Part shown: piece by piece, positions 10,236-23,039 of the stretch | Numbering within the stretch: position 1 is the stretch's first letter | Layout: each line of letters begins with the position of its first letter | Source of the DNA: Hemerocallis citrina | Taxonomy: Eukaryota > Streptophyta > Magnoliopsida > Asparagales > Asphodelaceae | Assembly (NCBI GenBank): GCA_017893485.1 | Contig: CM030367.1 | Coordinates: 139,774,774-139,838,773 of the forward strand | DNA length: 64,000 nucleotides | Reading direction: 5' to 3' | Translations under genes and position numbers: made by a program | The notes under the pieces: generated by a model | Database searches by the model: none | What the model saw: the letters and a program-made list of their open reading frames with translations, nothing else | What the model was told of the DNA's origin: nothing

Positions 10236-11131
10236 CTATCTTTCAAGAAAATCTAGGATCGGGTCCATCCATGTTGTCGACCATGTTTGAGGTCTGACGT
10301 AAAGGACTTCAACATTTTCCTTATCAATACTTGGTGGGACAAGGACTTCTACCAACATGGTGCGATCAAGACCTTCGAAGGAAGACGATGCCAGCTTGGA
10401 TAGGGCGTATGCCTGGCTGTTCTCTTCTTGAGGGATGCAGGTGACATAGGTCTTTTCAAATTCGGCTAGAGTCCCTTTAACATGGGCTAGGTACTGAATC
10501 ATGCCAACGTATTGGGCTTCATACTCTCCAGAGATCTGATTTACTACCACTTGAGAATTGTTGAAGGCCCTCACCTATCTTGCCCTGACTTTGCGAGCTA
10601 AAAGTAGTCCGACTATTAGCACCTCGTACTCGGCCTCGTTATTAGAGGCTCGGATGTTTAGGTGCAAAGAGTACTGAAAGAAAAACTTGTTCTGACCCTG
10701 CAGTATCACACCTGCTTCGCTTCCTTCTTTACAAAAGGACCCATCCACATAATGCTTCCAGATGGGCGTTTCCTCCTAGACCTCATATGGCTTTGAGATA
10801 GTGCATTATGTGATGAACTCGACTAGCGCCAGACCCTTAATGGCAGTCCTCGGCTTGTAACTACGTCATGTTGACTCAGCTTGATCGACCATTTGATCAG
10901 TCGTCTGAAGTTCTCTGAATTATGAAGGACTTGTTTCATGGGCTGTTCGGTGGGGACTTGGACAGAGTGCGCCTGGAAGTAAGGGTGAAGCTTTCGTGCC
11001 GCCATAACCAAAGCGTAGGCTAATTTCTCCATTTTGGCGTACCAGAGATCGGCGTCGTAGGGTACTTTTCTCACATAATAGACTTCCTGGATGAAGAGGG
11101 CATCGAGGAGTTTATCAACTTCCTCTTTCAA
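10236..11131 (-). pseudogene. pol: pol remnant of element A: RT N-terminal edge fused to RNase H
   Basis: On the minus strand a segment like VDKLLDALFIQEVYY (RT entry) runs within a few residues into YAKMEKLAYALVMAARKLHPYF, which normally lies after RT at the RNase H border. The RT fingers, palm and thumb are therefore deleted. RNase H follows in pieces (VVVNQISGEYEA, IPQEENSQAYALSKLAS). The usual SDSQ acidic site reads NNSQ, so one catalytic Asp is lost. The frame stops after WMDPILDFLER and no integrase follows. The region belongs to the retroviral-type polyprotein used for cDNA synthesis and cannot function. Confidence 0.85.
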
Positions 11132-11580
11132 GGCTTGTTGCCTATCTGGGGTGACTCATCTTTCAAGGCTTGTTGCCTATCTGGGGTGAACTTTCAGTGC
11201 TTTTGCCATATTGGTTTTTCCTTTGGATCGTCGCTTAGCTTGTGCATTATCAGATCTTCGGAATGGCCTGGCATATTCAAGGTTGTCTACGCAAATAGAT
11301 CCCTGTTCCTTTGGATGTAGGAGATGATATCTTCTTTGAGCTTGGGAGGCAGGACCTTGCTAACTTGGAATTTTCTGGTTTCGTCGCTTGATGGAAAAGG
11401 ATCTTCTTTAGCTCATCAACGGGCTTGGAGCTGATCGAGCTTCTTTTGGATGGAATCCCTTTTTCATCCAAAGGGAGGATAAAGCCCCCCATCGTAGCAG
11501 TATACAATGCCCAGGCCGCTTCCTAACTGCACTTAACAATTCCAACCCCAAACTTCATGGGGAACTTCGGCGGCCTGGAG
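11132..11580 (-). pseudogene. pol: Protease-RT linker remnant of element A
   Basis: The minus strand carries DEKGIPSKRSS.. and PVDELKKILFHQ.. and, in a shifted frame, segments resembling NRDLFAWT. These are typical of the stretch between protease and RT in Tat/Athila-type polyproteins. A tandem duplication of about 32 bp (about 11126-11189, TCAAGGCTTGTTGCCTATC) adds a further break. The region continues across the TRIM insertion into the protease remnant beyond 12826. Confidence 0.65.
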
Positions 11581-11942
11581 TGTAACGCCTTGAGCACCGC
11601 AGCTGCACACACATATGCACACGCAAACAAAACAATTCCTAACAATGGCCCACCATGGATTGCCACACAAAAGGTGCTATAGTTTTTAGGTGATCTTTGA
11701 TCATAGGCAAATATATTTATACACACACTTACTAAATATCCGATATGGGATTTCTCCACCTCCTCCCCCACCACCACAATCACGTGAGAGGGGGCACACA
11801 CAACAAGCACACCTTCACTTCTCCTTCTTCACACCCGGGGCCCACATCCAACCAAGCTGCCATCGAATGCACAACCACACACTAATCATTCATGGCCTAC
11901 AACTTCCAAACAACCAAGCCCATACAACTTCCTATAGGCCCA

Positions 11943-12081
<139 letters not shown>

Positions 12082-12293
12082 CTATATATACTCTTAAGTA
12101 CGAGGTGTTACACACACCCCACCTGAAGAACTCAGCATCCTTGCTGAGCCCGGAAAATGCAACTTGATCCAGGATCCCCTTTCTAACTGATGTGATCTAC
12201 ACCTGTATGCTACTTCTATGTCATCTGTACTGGTCGTAGGCCATCTGTAATGGCCTTGTAACCATTGTGGCATCACCATCGGTGTCGAAAGTC

Positions 12294-12306
12294 GGCTCTG
12301 ATACCA
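12294..12306 (-). other. Primer binding site of TRIM (tRNA-iMet)
   Basis: The minus strand reads TGGTATCAGAGCC, the standard complement to the 3' end of plant initiator tRNA-Met, 2 nt from the LTR end CA. This fixes the element's orientation. Confidence 0.92.
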
Positions 12307-12707
12307 TTTGTAACGCCCTGAGCCCCGCTCAGCTGTACACACGGCTACGTGTGCATGCACACGCGGAAAAAATAAATCCTTACAACGGCCCACCATAGGC
12401 TTGTCTCACAAAATGTGCTATAGCTTTCGAGTGACCTTTGATCATAGGAAAATATATTTATACACACACTTACTCACTCAATATCTGATATGGGATCTCT
12501 CCACATTCCCCCACCACCACACTCACGTGAGAGGGGGCACACACACACTCCACACACAGAGCAAGCACACCTTCACTTCTCCTTCTTCACACCCGAAGCC
12601 CACATCCAACCAAGCTGCCATCAAATGCACAACCACACACTAATCATTCATGGCCTACAACTTCCAAACAACCAATCCCATACAACTTCCTATAGGCCCA
12701 TTCTATT

Positions 12708-12794
<87 letters not shown>

Positions 12795-12825
12795 TATCTT
12801 AAGGTCTTAAGTACTGGGTATTACA

Positions 12826-13340
12826 TTGAGGGATACAAGGCCGGGACGCCCGAAGATGGTGTTGTAGGCGACTATAACGTTATCCACCATGAAGTCCATT
12901 GCCTCAATACGGGCTGCTGGGATTTACCGGTGGTCACATCCAGTGTAACGATCCCTTCGATCCGAACCGAGACTCCTGAATCCGTGGAAGGTGTAACCGA
13001 TCGGTTTTAATCTATCCCTGGTGAGTCTGAGGCCTTCAAAGGCCCCAATGAAGAGAATATTAATCGAACTATTGTTGTCGACAAGAATGCATCAAACCTT
13101 GTGGTTTGCCAAGCCGAGGTTGATCACCAAAGCATCGCAGTGGGGTGTGTTGATGCCTTATAGGTCCTTGTCTGAGAAGGAGATGAGCAACCCCATAATT
13201 CTGGAAGTGGGGCACTTGTGGACCGAGTTCAACTCTTGGATGAACGCCTTCCTGGAAGAGTTAGAGTCCCCTCCCATCGGTCATCCATGTATGGAATGGA
13301 GGATGACCCTCTATTCGGACTCCTGAGGTTTGAAGTCTTA
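12826..13340 (-). pseudogene. pol: Protease-region remnant of element A
   Basis: Immediately right of the TRIM the minus strand reads VDNVIVAYNTIFGRPGLVSL, the conserved tail of gypsy protease domains (AYNxILGRPxL). Further up, segments such as THVGHPWRG-like and EEFNSVHKCP-like pieces are broken by stops. The catalytic DS/TG triad is not recognised. The protein would process the Gag-Pol polyprotein. Confidence 0.65.
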
Positions 13341-14846
13341 TTTCGAACGCTTATTTGAGGCTCGGGGAGGATAAGATTTCCTCTTTTCTTTCTTAGAGAA
13401 CTTAGATAAGTAACCCCTCCTAATTAGGGCCTCGATATCGTCCTTGAGAGCGCAGCATTCATCGTTCTCATGGCCGTGGTCCCGATGGAACCGAAAAAAG
13501 AACCTCTTATCCCTGTTCTGCCCGAGAGTAACCCTTCACTGAGGGCGATGGATGAGCCCTTCGTCGCCTATTTCCATATGTACAGCTGAGATGCTGACAG
13601 TGATGGGGGTGAATTTTTCGAACCAAGGTGCAAAGGGAGGTCACCTCTGCCTCGAGGCATCCTTCTGAGAATTTTTAGGAGCCTCAGTGTTGTCCATCTT
13701 CTTCTTCTCCTTGGGGAGGACTCCTTTTCCTCGAGATAAAGGGCTTCCTCGACTCAGATGTATTTCTCAATTTGGGATCAGAGGTCAGTAAAGTTCGATG
13801 GTGGCCTCTTAGCAAGGGAGGTCTTTAGAAGGTCATGCCTGATGTTGTGCCTGAAGGCAACGACCGCTACTTCGTAATTCAATGAAGAGATGGACCAAGC
13901 CTCTGTTGTGAACCTTTTGATGAAGCTCCGGAGGGTCTCTCCCTCCTTATGATTCAAGTCCAGCAGCGAGGCACTTGTTTTCTCTGCTTTTCGGCTCGTC
14001 ACGAAGTGAGTTAAGATGCTCTCTTCGAGCTGATCGAATGAGGACATAGAGTTAGGGACGAGCCGGGAGTACCATTCCCTCGATGTGGTATGTCGGGTCG
14101 GTTTCCTCATTGTACGAATCGATGGTAGGAAGATTAAAGTCTCGGGGGACCATTGTTTCAAGAATGAGGGAGGAGAAAGTAGGCCGGACAAGCTGGTACC
14201 CCTTGCTTTCTTGCCTCTCCTCTTCTCTTATCTCAGCAAGCCGGTCTTCCATTTGCTTGAGACTTTTAAGCACATCGTCTTCTTGTCCTTCGGATCGAGT
14301 GGACTCGTAGGAATCCTCGATATGGACGACCCTGGTGCGAGGAGGGCTCGGCTGCCGACTTCATCTGGGCTCCTGGAGGAGAGCCCGTAGGACTTCATCC
14401 CAAAAGTTCTGGAACTCCGCTTAGGTAACAGGGACACCTTCCCCTTGGTTCGGCCCTTAGGCTTGAAGGTTGACAAGGGATGGACTTCGCTCTTACCTCC
14501 GGTTGTGATGGGAGGGGAGTCTCTGGGTCCACCAACCGCGGGGGAGCGACTCCTTCGGCTCCCTGGTGTCCGAATGGGGACCCCCATTCTTAGAGCAGTT
14601 CTATTTGATGCGATTGCAGAGGTCTTCCTCCTACCAATTGTGGATGAGACTCCAAAGGTCGGGCTGAGAGGGTTCGGGCCTTCTGTTGGCTAAGCGAGAG
14701 GATGAAGGGTTCGGAGCAGGCCGGCTCTCTGAGCCGGGCTGTCGTGACTACTGTGTAGCAGCTACTACCGGACGGATCGGAGGAGGAGGAGGCGGAGGGT
14801 CCACCTGAAGACTAGGAGTGGGCATCCTCTTGGCCTTAGGGGCCAT
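13340..14846 (-). pseudogene. gag: gag of element A, degenerate
   Basis: The start is taken as the minus-strand ATG at 14846 (MAPKAKRMP), about 35 bp after the primer site; element C begins gag the same way. The N-terminal third is basic and Pro/Ser rich with stops. The capsid-like Retrotrans_gag core lies at about 14270-13780 (PRDFNLPTIDSYNEETDPTYHIE; EESILTHFVTSRKAEKTSASLL; ETLRSFIKRFTTEA). A zinc-knuckle-like HRDHGHENDECCALKDDIEALI lies near 13500-13430, with the first Cys replaced. The protein would form the particle and bind RNA; frameshifts prevent this here. Confidence 0.8.
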
Positions 14847-14879
14847 GGTGGGAGGAGGCTCCTACAGCGAGAGATTGGA

Positions 14880-14897
14880 CCCCCATACGACGTCAAT
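14880..14897 (-). other. Decayed primer binding site of element A
   Basis: The minus strand reads TTGACGTCGTATGGGGGT directly inside the 5' LTR. Alignment with the intact site of B (TTGGCGCCGTCTGTGGGAA) shows a handful of substitutions, several of them transitions. Confidence 0.6.
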
Positions 14898-14898
14898 C

Positions 14899-15497
14899 TG
14901 ATGCTGCTTTTTTCGGTATGGGAGCAACTAGATAATGAGTTATTATATCGAAGTGAAAAACTAGGATCAGAACTGTCGATCTGGTATTGATGTGTGGCTA
15001 GTATTTGACTGGATCTATGGATCTAGTAGTGGTTGCACTGGTTGCTGGCTGCCGAAAACTTGTAAAGACAGCCTGAAACACCGGAATGGATCCCGACTAC
15101 AGACCCTTCGATGATCAAGTCAGTAACCAGAAGTGTAAAACTGGGTTTAGTGGGCAAAATATTGATTACCTAGAAATTGAGGAGAGGAGTCTGTATTTAT
15201 AGGCCTATGGAAGAGCAGTTAAGGAAGGTTTTCTTAACTAATTTGAATCAATCCCTTTGATTCAGGATCTGAAACGTTAATTACCTCCCTGATTATCAGG
15301 GGATTTGATTACCAACCACAAATGGTTGGCTAATCTCCCCTAGTTGGACTGCAGTTTATGTGGTGGGCCAGTGGACTGCCCATATTAGTATTGTAGGAGT
15401 ATAGTTTTCGTAGAAAGGACTACTTTGCTCTTTAAGATCTCCAAGGTTCGTGCGGGGATTGCACGGTTCTGATTAGCAATGACTTTTACCCACATCA
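14899..15497 (-). mobile_element. 5' LTR of element A, 599 bp
   Basis: The LTR runs from TGATGCTGC (14899) to CACATCA (15497) on plus; on minus it starts TGATGTGGG. A minus-strand TATA box (TATAAAT, 15203-15197) provides the retroelement promoter. The 3' LTR fragment at 3933-4233 matches its outer half at about 82% by eye. Confidence 0.88.
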
Positions 15498-15678
15498 ATA
15501 ACAAAATTTTAACTTAATATTTCAGTCACAAATATTAAAAAAAAAATAGGTATTAAGGAAAATTTACAAATGAGTGTAATTTTAATGTAGAATGAGGGTG
15601 TAAAAAAGGTCGATGATCATGTTTAATTTTGAGAGAACATAAAAGAGCTTAAAGATTATATGGAAATTAGTATATACG
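15498..15678. other. AT-rich spacer, no gene seen
   Basis: About 180 bp lie between the end of element A and a solo LTR. There is no reading frame, repeat or RNA signature. It is the oldest host sequence visible here together with 17343-17486. Confidence 0.6.
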
Positions 15679-17337
15679 TGATGTATCTAATTTTTATACA
15701 AATATTTGTACTCATTTACCCATTAAAATTGCTTGTTAAGATTTCAATTAATTAATTTTTTTGAAGAAATAAGATTTTTGATGCAAAAAGTGAAGATTTT
15801 TGGTAAAAATCAACAAACAAAGCAAAACTATTGATTTATTAATTTTTATTGTTTTGTTGAATCTTAATTTGCTAATTGAGCTAAAAGTGCGATAAATAAT
15901 TTTAGAAGGGTTTAAATGAGCTAATATGATTTTTAGTTAGTTTCATTTATTTTAAACTAATTAATGTTATTTTATTTTTAAAACCCTAATTTCTGATATT
16001 ATTTTTGTGTATACAGCACGTATTTGCAAGAAAAGGAAAGAAAAAAAAAAGGAGAATGAAATAAAGATCAGATTAAAGAAGGAAGGAAATAAATGAAAAA
16101 GGAGGAGATTTTTCTGCAAAGAGCAATACCTAATTCTCTTTCTCGTTTGCTTATAAATACACACCAAGGTGGAACACGCTTACCAAGAGATGACGGCTAA
16201 AAAAAAAGGACGTGCCCGTGCTGATCGAGACAAACAGAGGGCGTGCACTGACATGGCAAGCCCCTCTTCGTTAATCTTTGGGATTGAGACGCAGAGACGA
16301 GGAAATTGAGAACTGACGAGAGACAGCTTCTGATCTGACGTGGCGACGTGAAGGTGTGCACACGTGCTAACGGTGACAGAGCGACGAGACAGCGGCTGCA
16401 GCAGATCTGACGTGACGGCGGTTCAGGGCAGAGATAGCACGCGGTTCGAGACATGTTTTTGACCTGCTAACCTGACGTGCGGTGACGTGGCACTGCACTG
16501 TGCGCTGTATTTTCTGAGACAGAAACAAAACAGAACTGGACATAGAAGTGGCCTACTGTTTGGTTTGCAATTTTCTTTAGTTCTCTTTGTATCTCTTTTT
16601 CTCTAATTTTATCATACACTTCAAAACAATATTTGTTAATTGCAATAATTTTATTATGAACTAAATATTATTTTTCTAGGGCTAAGATATAGCCTAGTTT
16701 TTTAGAACACAATTTTAATTCCTTATCACTGTTCTATTTTTCCATGGTTGTGTGTTGATTTTTATTATTAATGCGTACAATTGGTGGATAGACATTTGTA
16801 TGATCTTTTAAATCATGAAGAGACCGAACTGGTAATTTGTGGTTAATAAAAATTAAACACCATTATAGGGGCAAACTGCTGTTAATGTCAAGAAATCCAT
16901 AGATCTTAATTAATTTTCAATTGATAATTTGTGAATGACTAAGACAAATAATTAGTTGAGAATAATTTTGATACTGCTTGAGAGAGAGTATTGAATAATT
17001 TTGGAATTTTGGTCTACAACTTGGAAAAATAATATTTTCATAAGGAGTTATAAATTATGTGTGATAAACTAGGTGAAGTCAAAAGCCCTAGAATTAATTT
17101 TGCCATTAACAAATTACAAAAATTTCACAGCCCGCTCCCTCTTCACTAATTTAGTAAGCTTTAATTAGATTAATTTAATTTAGTTGTTTTATCATTTATT
17201 AATTTCGATTATCCAAATAGTGATTCATCTAGTAATTTCGGTACTCAATAAAATAATTAGTCTCTGTGGGTTCGACACTCTATTCACTTAACTATACTAC
17301 TTGTTGCGATTTTGTACACTTGCAAATATTCACATCA
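15679..17337 (+). mobile_element. Solo LTR, 1,659 bp, TGATGT..ACATCA
   Basis: The sequence begins TGATGTATC and ends ATTCACATCA, with mirrored hexamer ends. It is flanked by a perfect 5-bp TSD ATACG (15674-15678 and 17338-17342). It contains a TATA box near 16150 (CTTATAAATACACACC). The 3' part around 17263-17337 (CTCTGTGGGTTCGACACTC..GTACACTTGCAAATA) is the type commonly seen at 3' ends of long plant Ty3/gypsy LTRs. There is no primer site or internal region. It is unrelated to the 3.3-kb LTR family. Confidence 0.83.
16197..16454. other. GC-richer leader inside the 1.66-kb solo LTR
   Basis: Downstream of the TATA box lies a patch with several GACGTGGC/CACGTGC-type ACGT motifs (about 16210, 16338, 16359 and 16477). 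The minus-strand frame here is not supported as a gene. It probably represents the transcribed R/U5 leader. Confidence 0.35.
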
Positions 17338-20269
17338 ATACGTAGAACGATAAATAGGTTTTGAAAAGAAAGCTAAACAAAAAAAAATTAAGGTTGGATC
17401 TAATATTATTTTTTCCTTTCATTACATAATATAAATAAGTTTTTTTCAGAAAATGGTCAGAACTAAAAATATTAAGGTCAACATTGGGTTTAATTAGTGA
17501 TGGCAATCGGGTCCACCGGACAAGGTCGGGCCCAACCTGTTCGGGTTGGACCCAGTTTCGGCCTTGTTCGGTTTGGGTTGGGCCAACAGCAGGGCCGGAC
17601 CGGGCCGGGCCAGGTTGGGAAATAAAAAAAATGACCCGGTCAACACATGAATTGTAACACATCGAATTTGTAAAATACCGAAAATGCCTGTTTTTATATA
17701 TTTTGAGTGATGAAAATTATTTTTGATGTATTTTAATTAAATATTGATATTAGTATGAATATTTGTGGTAGATTGGTCTTATTGTTATATTAGAGTTAAG
17801 AGTTGAGATTTTGCGTGAGGAAATATAGTTTATTTTATTTTATCATTTTGGGGAGTTATTATAAGTTAATTTTAATGTATTTGGTATTGTTCATATTAGT
17901 ATAGAAAAGAGTTAGGTTTATTTGTAATATTTTGGCTTTGGAGGGTTTATAGGCAAATATACCTTACTTATATTATTAATATATATTATATATCTTAAAA
18001 CAAAACCCCTCCCCAATTTTTATTTCCTTAATTCCTTCTTTCTTCTTCTCCCTTCCGTTCTATTCTCCCGATCCCAAACCGCACCCAATCGGCCGGCCAC
18101 CTCCCCACTCAAATCCACCCCATCTCTTCTTTGTTTTCGAATTTATTTGAGGGGACAGCTAATTGAAGGGTTCTCTACAACGTGGTAGCATCGGATTTTC
18201 GAACGGATGTCGAAAAGGTATACCCTATTTTATTTATTCGTATCAAATTAAGTGTGGTTAGTTTTATTGAGTAGAAATATTATAATAGAGAAGTTTAGAG
18301 AGGTTGGAAGTGGTAGATTGGAGGAATTGGTAGATAGTTAGAGAAATTGTAAGTTGTTGATAAATTAGGATTTTGGGTTTGTAAAATAGAGTTATATACA
18401 TGAGAATTATCCCTTGTATGGTGGAAAAAAATTGTAGTGAGCTATTAGAATAAAATGGGGAGTGGTGATTTTGGCATAAACTCGAATTTTGGAGTTTATG
18501 AAATCGGGTAGAAAACTCGATCCAAATAATTGTAGATAACGCATATGAGGGTGTAGAGTATTATGCAAGGATTAATATGAATTTAGGATGATTTTTATAG
18601 GCTTCCAGCTCAATTAAATTGAGTGAAATGAATTATAGGTGAAAAGTGCACGCCGGGTGTTCGGTGAAATGCCCGGGCGATATAGAGGTGAGGATTTGAT
18701 GAGTTCGGAGGTGTAGTTGAGTCTCATTATTATTATTAATCCTAATATATGATATTAGAAAAAAGAGGATTAAAGAAATTAGAAAATATGAATTTTTCTT
18801 ATTAGAAAGCCTCCGATCAATAAGGGAATGTTTGTATGGGGACCCAAATTCGAAATCCGTCGATGTAGCTCGGCTACTTAGGTCATTTGTAATGTGTGGG
18901 TGAAGACGGATTCGAGTTTGGAGGTTCGTAGGCCGAGTTTTGAGTTTTAAACTAATCGGTTCTATAATTTTTCAATTAGGAGGAAAAAGTCGAACTTCGA
19001 CTGGCTACAGGACGGACGTGGGACATCGTTTGCTCGAGCTGTCAGGTGAGTATGTTGTAATTAGGTATATTCTATATTGTGGCCAAATTTTGTGGCATTT
19101 CGATATGCTTGATAGAAATTATGCTAAAAATTCAATTTTCCGAAAATACGGATTTTTAAGGCCCGAAAATGGGATTTTGAGATATTTGATGAAATTAACT
19201 ATTTTAAGTATATAAAACCTATATTATGGGTTAATGTGACGTGTTGAAGTATAAAACTAAATATATTGAATTGTTTATGCATATTTTCGCCCCGTGCATG
19301 TTTCGTGCATGTTTTTGGGTATATAGGCCGATATAGGTAATTTGGCATATGCGGAGCCTTGTGTATGGGCTAGAATGTTATGAACGGAGGTTATATGATG
19401 TAATTAGACGGAATTAGTGATTGTGATCATGTGTTGGAAACTCGTGTATTTATAATGCATGTTTTGGGCATGTTTTGGGACATATAGACCCTTATAGGTG
19501 ATTTTACTTGCATGAAATAAGGTGTATGACCTAGTATGCTATAATTGGATATTATGAGATTTAATTAGAGGAAATAAGTGATTTTGGCCCCTTTGTCTGG
19601 GACACCCGCATGTGTGGGGTATATTTGTAATATACATATAGATGATTATGACGTGTGATGCAATAGTGGATGAAATTAATAGTTGGATACGTGTTTACAT
19701 TATAATTATGTTCGAAGTGAAATAATGGGCAATAATATGATATTATTCTGTGATGATTTATATATTTTGATACGCTTACAATACAGACTAACGTCTTATA
19801 ATTCTTTTATTTACAATATAACGTGGTGTATGTTTATGGGTGATTTAATGAAGTAGTAAATAGCATGGTATTTACAATGGGTGATGTTATGGCAAAATAA
19901 ATAACATGGTGTGTATATCTGTGATATACTGAGATGATAATTATATCGTGGACATCAGATGTGCATCAAATGCAAGATAAAAAGTGAGATGGTAAGTGTT
20001 AATAAAAGGTGTTATTAATTCACATGATTAAAGCTAAGAATGTGGCAATTGTTTAATTAAAAGCTGTGATGCTTTTTGTTGATTTAATAAGGTGAAAAGA
20101 TGTAATGATAAATGCTAATAACAGATGGCTTTGTTGACCAGTACCTACAGCAATCCTGGAGGTTTGGGCTATACCTCCTAACGCCCAAGGACCGGCTTGG
20201 GAATAGTGGACCCAAACTATGTTTGGGGTAAGTGATTTTATCGCCCAAGCTATCGGTTTGAGGCCCGGT

Positions 20270-20600
20270 TTTTCCCTCGATGACAGCTGTCGCGAGGAAG
20301 CACCCTAGTGGGACTAGGGGTGAGTGTTTACCTCGCTGGCTTCGGCTGGGAGGAAGTACCCTAGTGGGACTAGGGAATTATGGTTTTTCCCTCGATGACA
20401 GACGTCGCGAGGAAGCACCCTAGTGGGACTAGTGGTGAGTGTTTACCTCGCTGGCTTCAGCTGGGAGGAAGTACCCTAGTGGGACTAGGGGATTGTGGTT
20501 TTTCCCTCGATGACAGACGTCGCGAGGAGGCACCCTAGTGGGACTAGGAGTGCTGTGTTCCCTCGCTAGTTCGGCTAGGAGGAAGACGTAGCCTCGGCCG
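20270..20600. repeat. 115-bp tandem repeat with CCCTAGT-GGG-ACTAGGG palindromes
   Basis: Three units begin TTTTTCCCTCGATGACAG at about 20270, 20384 and 20499. Each unit contains two copies of CCCTAGTGGGACTAGGG, a perfect 7-bp inverted repeat around GGG (sites near 20303, 20352, 20418, 20472 and 20530, some with one change). A GTCGCGAGGAAG/CTTCGGCTGGGAGGAAG alternation separates them. Confidence 0.88.
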
Positions 20601-20995
20601 AGTAAGACTCTGGGAGAGCATCGGACCGCGTGTTTACTGGGCTGTCGGCTTTCAGTATGTTGGGATACTGTGGCTCACTGGTCGACAAACTAATAAAATA
20701 AATAAGTGTTAATAATAAATGTGGTAGTAAAGAAAGTGGAAAGTGGAATGTGAAATGGGGAGTGGAAAAGAAAGTGGATAGTAAATTGTGGACTGTGTGT
20801 GGAAAAGAAAGTTGTGTGAATGAAGTAAATGTGAAAGTGAACGTGCTATGAGTTAGTATATGAAAAGAAGTGATAAATGCAGATTGTGATTAATTTAAGA
20901 TGAAAATAATAAAAGAGATGTGTTATCATGAATAATACGAAGTAATTGTATTATGTGTGTGATCATTAAAGTAAAATACAGTTGATATGTGTTGT

Positions 20996-21715
20996 ACCTT
21001 GGGATTGTGTCAAGGAACTACCTGCCCGCAATTTCAATGGAAATTATGGGAACTACCTGCCTTGGCATAATTCGCAGGGAGAGTAGATATAATAGTGGTA
21101 ATGATTAATAGAAATGAGAAATAAAGTGAAGTGAAGATGATAAGTGATTGAAATGAAATTAATAATCAAGCTATCGGTTTGAGATGTGATGTGATGTTAC
21201 CCAAACTGTGTGTTTGAGGTACAATGATTATTACCCAAGCTATCGGCTATGGGATGTGATACGTAGTGGCCCCAGAGTGTGTTTAGGGATTAAGTGAAAA
21301 TGATAATAAGATTTATTGTTATAAGAAAAAGTAATTACTAAAGTGATATGATAAGATGTGAATGAGCTATAAAACATGGTTTTGATGCAATGAGTATAAG
21401 TATTCTAATTAATAAGGTGTTAATGATGTGATGAAATGTGAGTAAATCGCATGGGTAATGAGATGTGGTAATTATGTCATAAGATATGAAGGAAGGTGGT
21501 AGTATGAGAATATATGCATATGTTTATGATGTGAAACCTTTATAACATAATAAAATAAATACCTGCATTATGAGATTGGGTATGAAAATAGTTAGTAAAG
21601 AAAGTATGTTGTGATATGAGTTTGTGTACCTTGGAAGTGTGTTGGGGAACTACTCGCCCGCTATTTCCGTGAAAATGGTGGGAACTACCTGCCTTGGCAC
21701 AACTTCCAGGATGAA
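20996..21715. repeat. Two dispersed copies of an 85-bp motif in the 5.1-kb LTR
   Basis: TACCTTGG..TGTGT..GGAACTACCTGCCCGC..GGGAACTACCTGCCTTGGCA occurs at about 20996-21080 and again at 21628-21712. Within each copy GGAACTAC recurs, so the motif is itself an internal duplication. Between them lie other semi-repeated phrases (CAAGCTATCGGTTTGAG at 20246, 21166 and 21236). Confidence 0.7.
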
Positions 21716-23039
21716 TGTGTGTGTGATGACATAATATAAGTAAATGAAACGCATGGCTAAATAGAGTTGGAGAAATGATGTAATGACATCATGTAGTTAT
21801 ATTAATATAAATAGTGAGATGCTGATATGACGATAAGTGTGGAAAGATGAATATTCGTATTATGCGAATGTAAGATAAGTATATATATATACGAGGTTGA
21901 GGTGAAGTGTATTATGAAATGTGGGAAGTTATGGATAATTAAATAGTTGAATGCAGGTTTGGCAGAGTATTTGATATGTCATTGTATTGACGATGATGTT
22001 GTATTCAAGATTCAGGTTGCCTTATTTTAATTTGGCATTCGTAAGTTTAATTTATTTTCTTTATACTATTTTAATTTGTTATTTGATTAATAACTATACT
22101 CACACCAGAAATGGCTAACCCCTTAGTGTTTGGGGGGTTAGGGGAGTCTGAGGACTACCCTAGATCCCTCACTGTTGCAGGTTCTCATCAGTGCAGAGAT
22201 GAGGCGTGGAATGGTAGTATAACTTTTTATTTTAAAAATTTGTATTATTTAGTTATAGGAATAGTGAAATTTATGATTTAAATTGTATTATGGGTGTATA
22301 AGCATGTATATGACGATGATGAGTATAGTGTGAGGTGGTGTGGTATGTTTGTGACCCGTACCCACCTCGCTGTGGAGTACCGGGCTCTGTGGTAGGTTTT
22401 ACAAGGATTTTTCTAAAAATTTACCTTGTTTTTCAAAGAAATTTATAGTTTTTAATTTATATTTGATAATCCGTTATGAGTTTGGCCCCCAGAGCATTAT
22501 ATTATATTGCCTGTGTGTATCTGCTCATTTTGGCCTGGGGAGCCCATGAAAATATTATGTGGATTGTGAGCTACGGAATTTTGAGCAGAATTCCGTAAGC
22601 TTTTTGTGTTTCGGGGCAAAATTTACAGGGGAGATTCTGTCAAAATTTTTCCTGAAATATAACTTTCTTAGTTTATGATTAAAGTGATATAGAAATTGAA
22701 AGAATTGAATTTGGAGACTTAGTTTTCAAAAAAAAAATTTTGGGGTGTTACATGAACACATTCGAGTTGAACTCGGCTCGGGCCGGGCGGCTCGACGGGT
22801 CGGCCCGATTCTTTTCCCTCTCTTTTAATCTCAAAAAAATATATATATATACAACAAGTATAAGAGATTAATAATTAAACAAAATTGTATATATTATTCA
22901 TTTCAACTTCTATGAAATTTTGACAACTTTTTTTACATACAAATAATGTTTAAAAAATATAAAAATTTCTTCAATAACATGTTTAAGAGGACAATCTAGA
23001 GTTTGAAATAGCCTAGAGTAAGATTGAAGAGATGACATT

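Larger units (their letters stand above)
17653..22752 (+). mobile_element. 5.1-kb LTR-like insertion in the hAT left end
   Basis: The element starts TGTAACACATCG and ends TTTTGGGGTGTTACA. Flanks TGAAT (17648-17652) and TGAAC (22753-22757) are a 5-bp TSD with one change, and hAT subterminal sequence continues on either side. It contains no coding region. It shares layout with the 3.3-kb family: palindromic termini, and a 3' region with a GACCCC/GGGGGTTAGGGG-type block (22115-22150). It is larger and carries its own repeats (20270-20600; paired copies at 20996-21080 and 21628-21710). Interpreted as a solo LTR or an LTR derivative. Confidence 0.8.
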
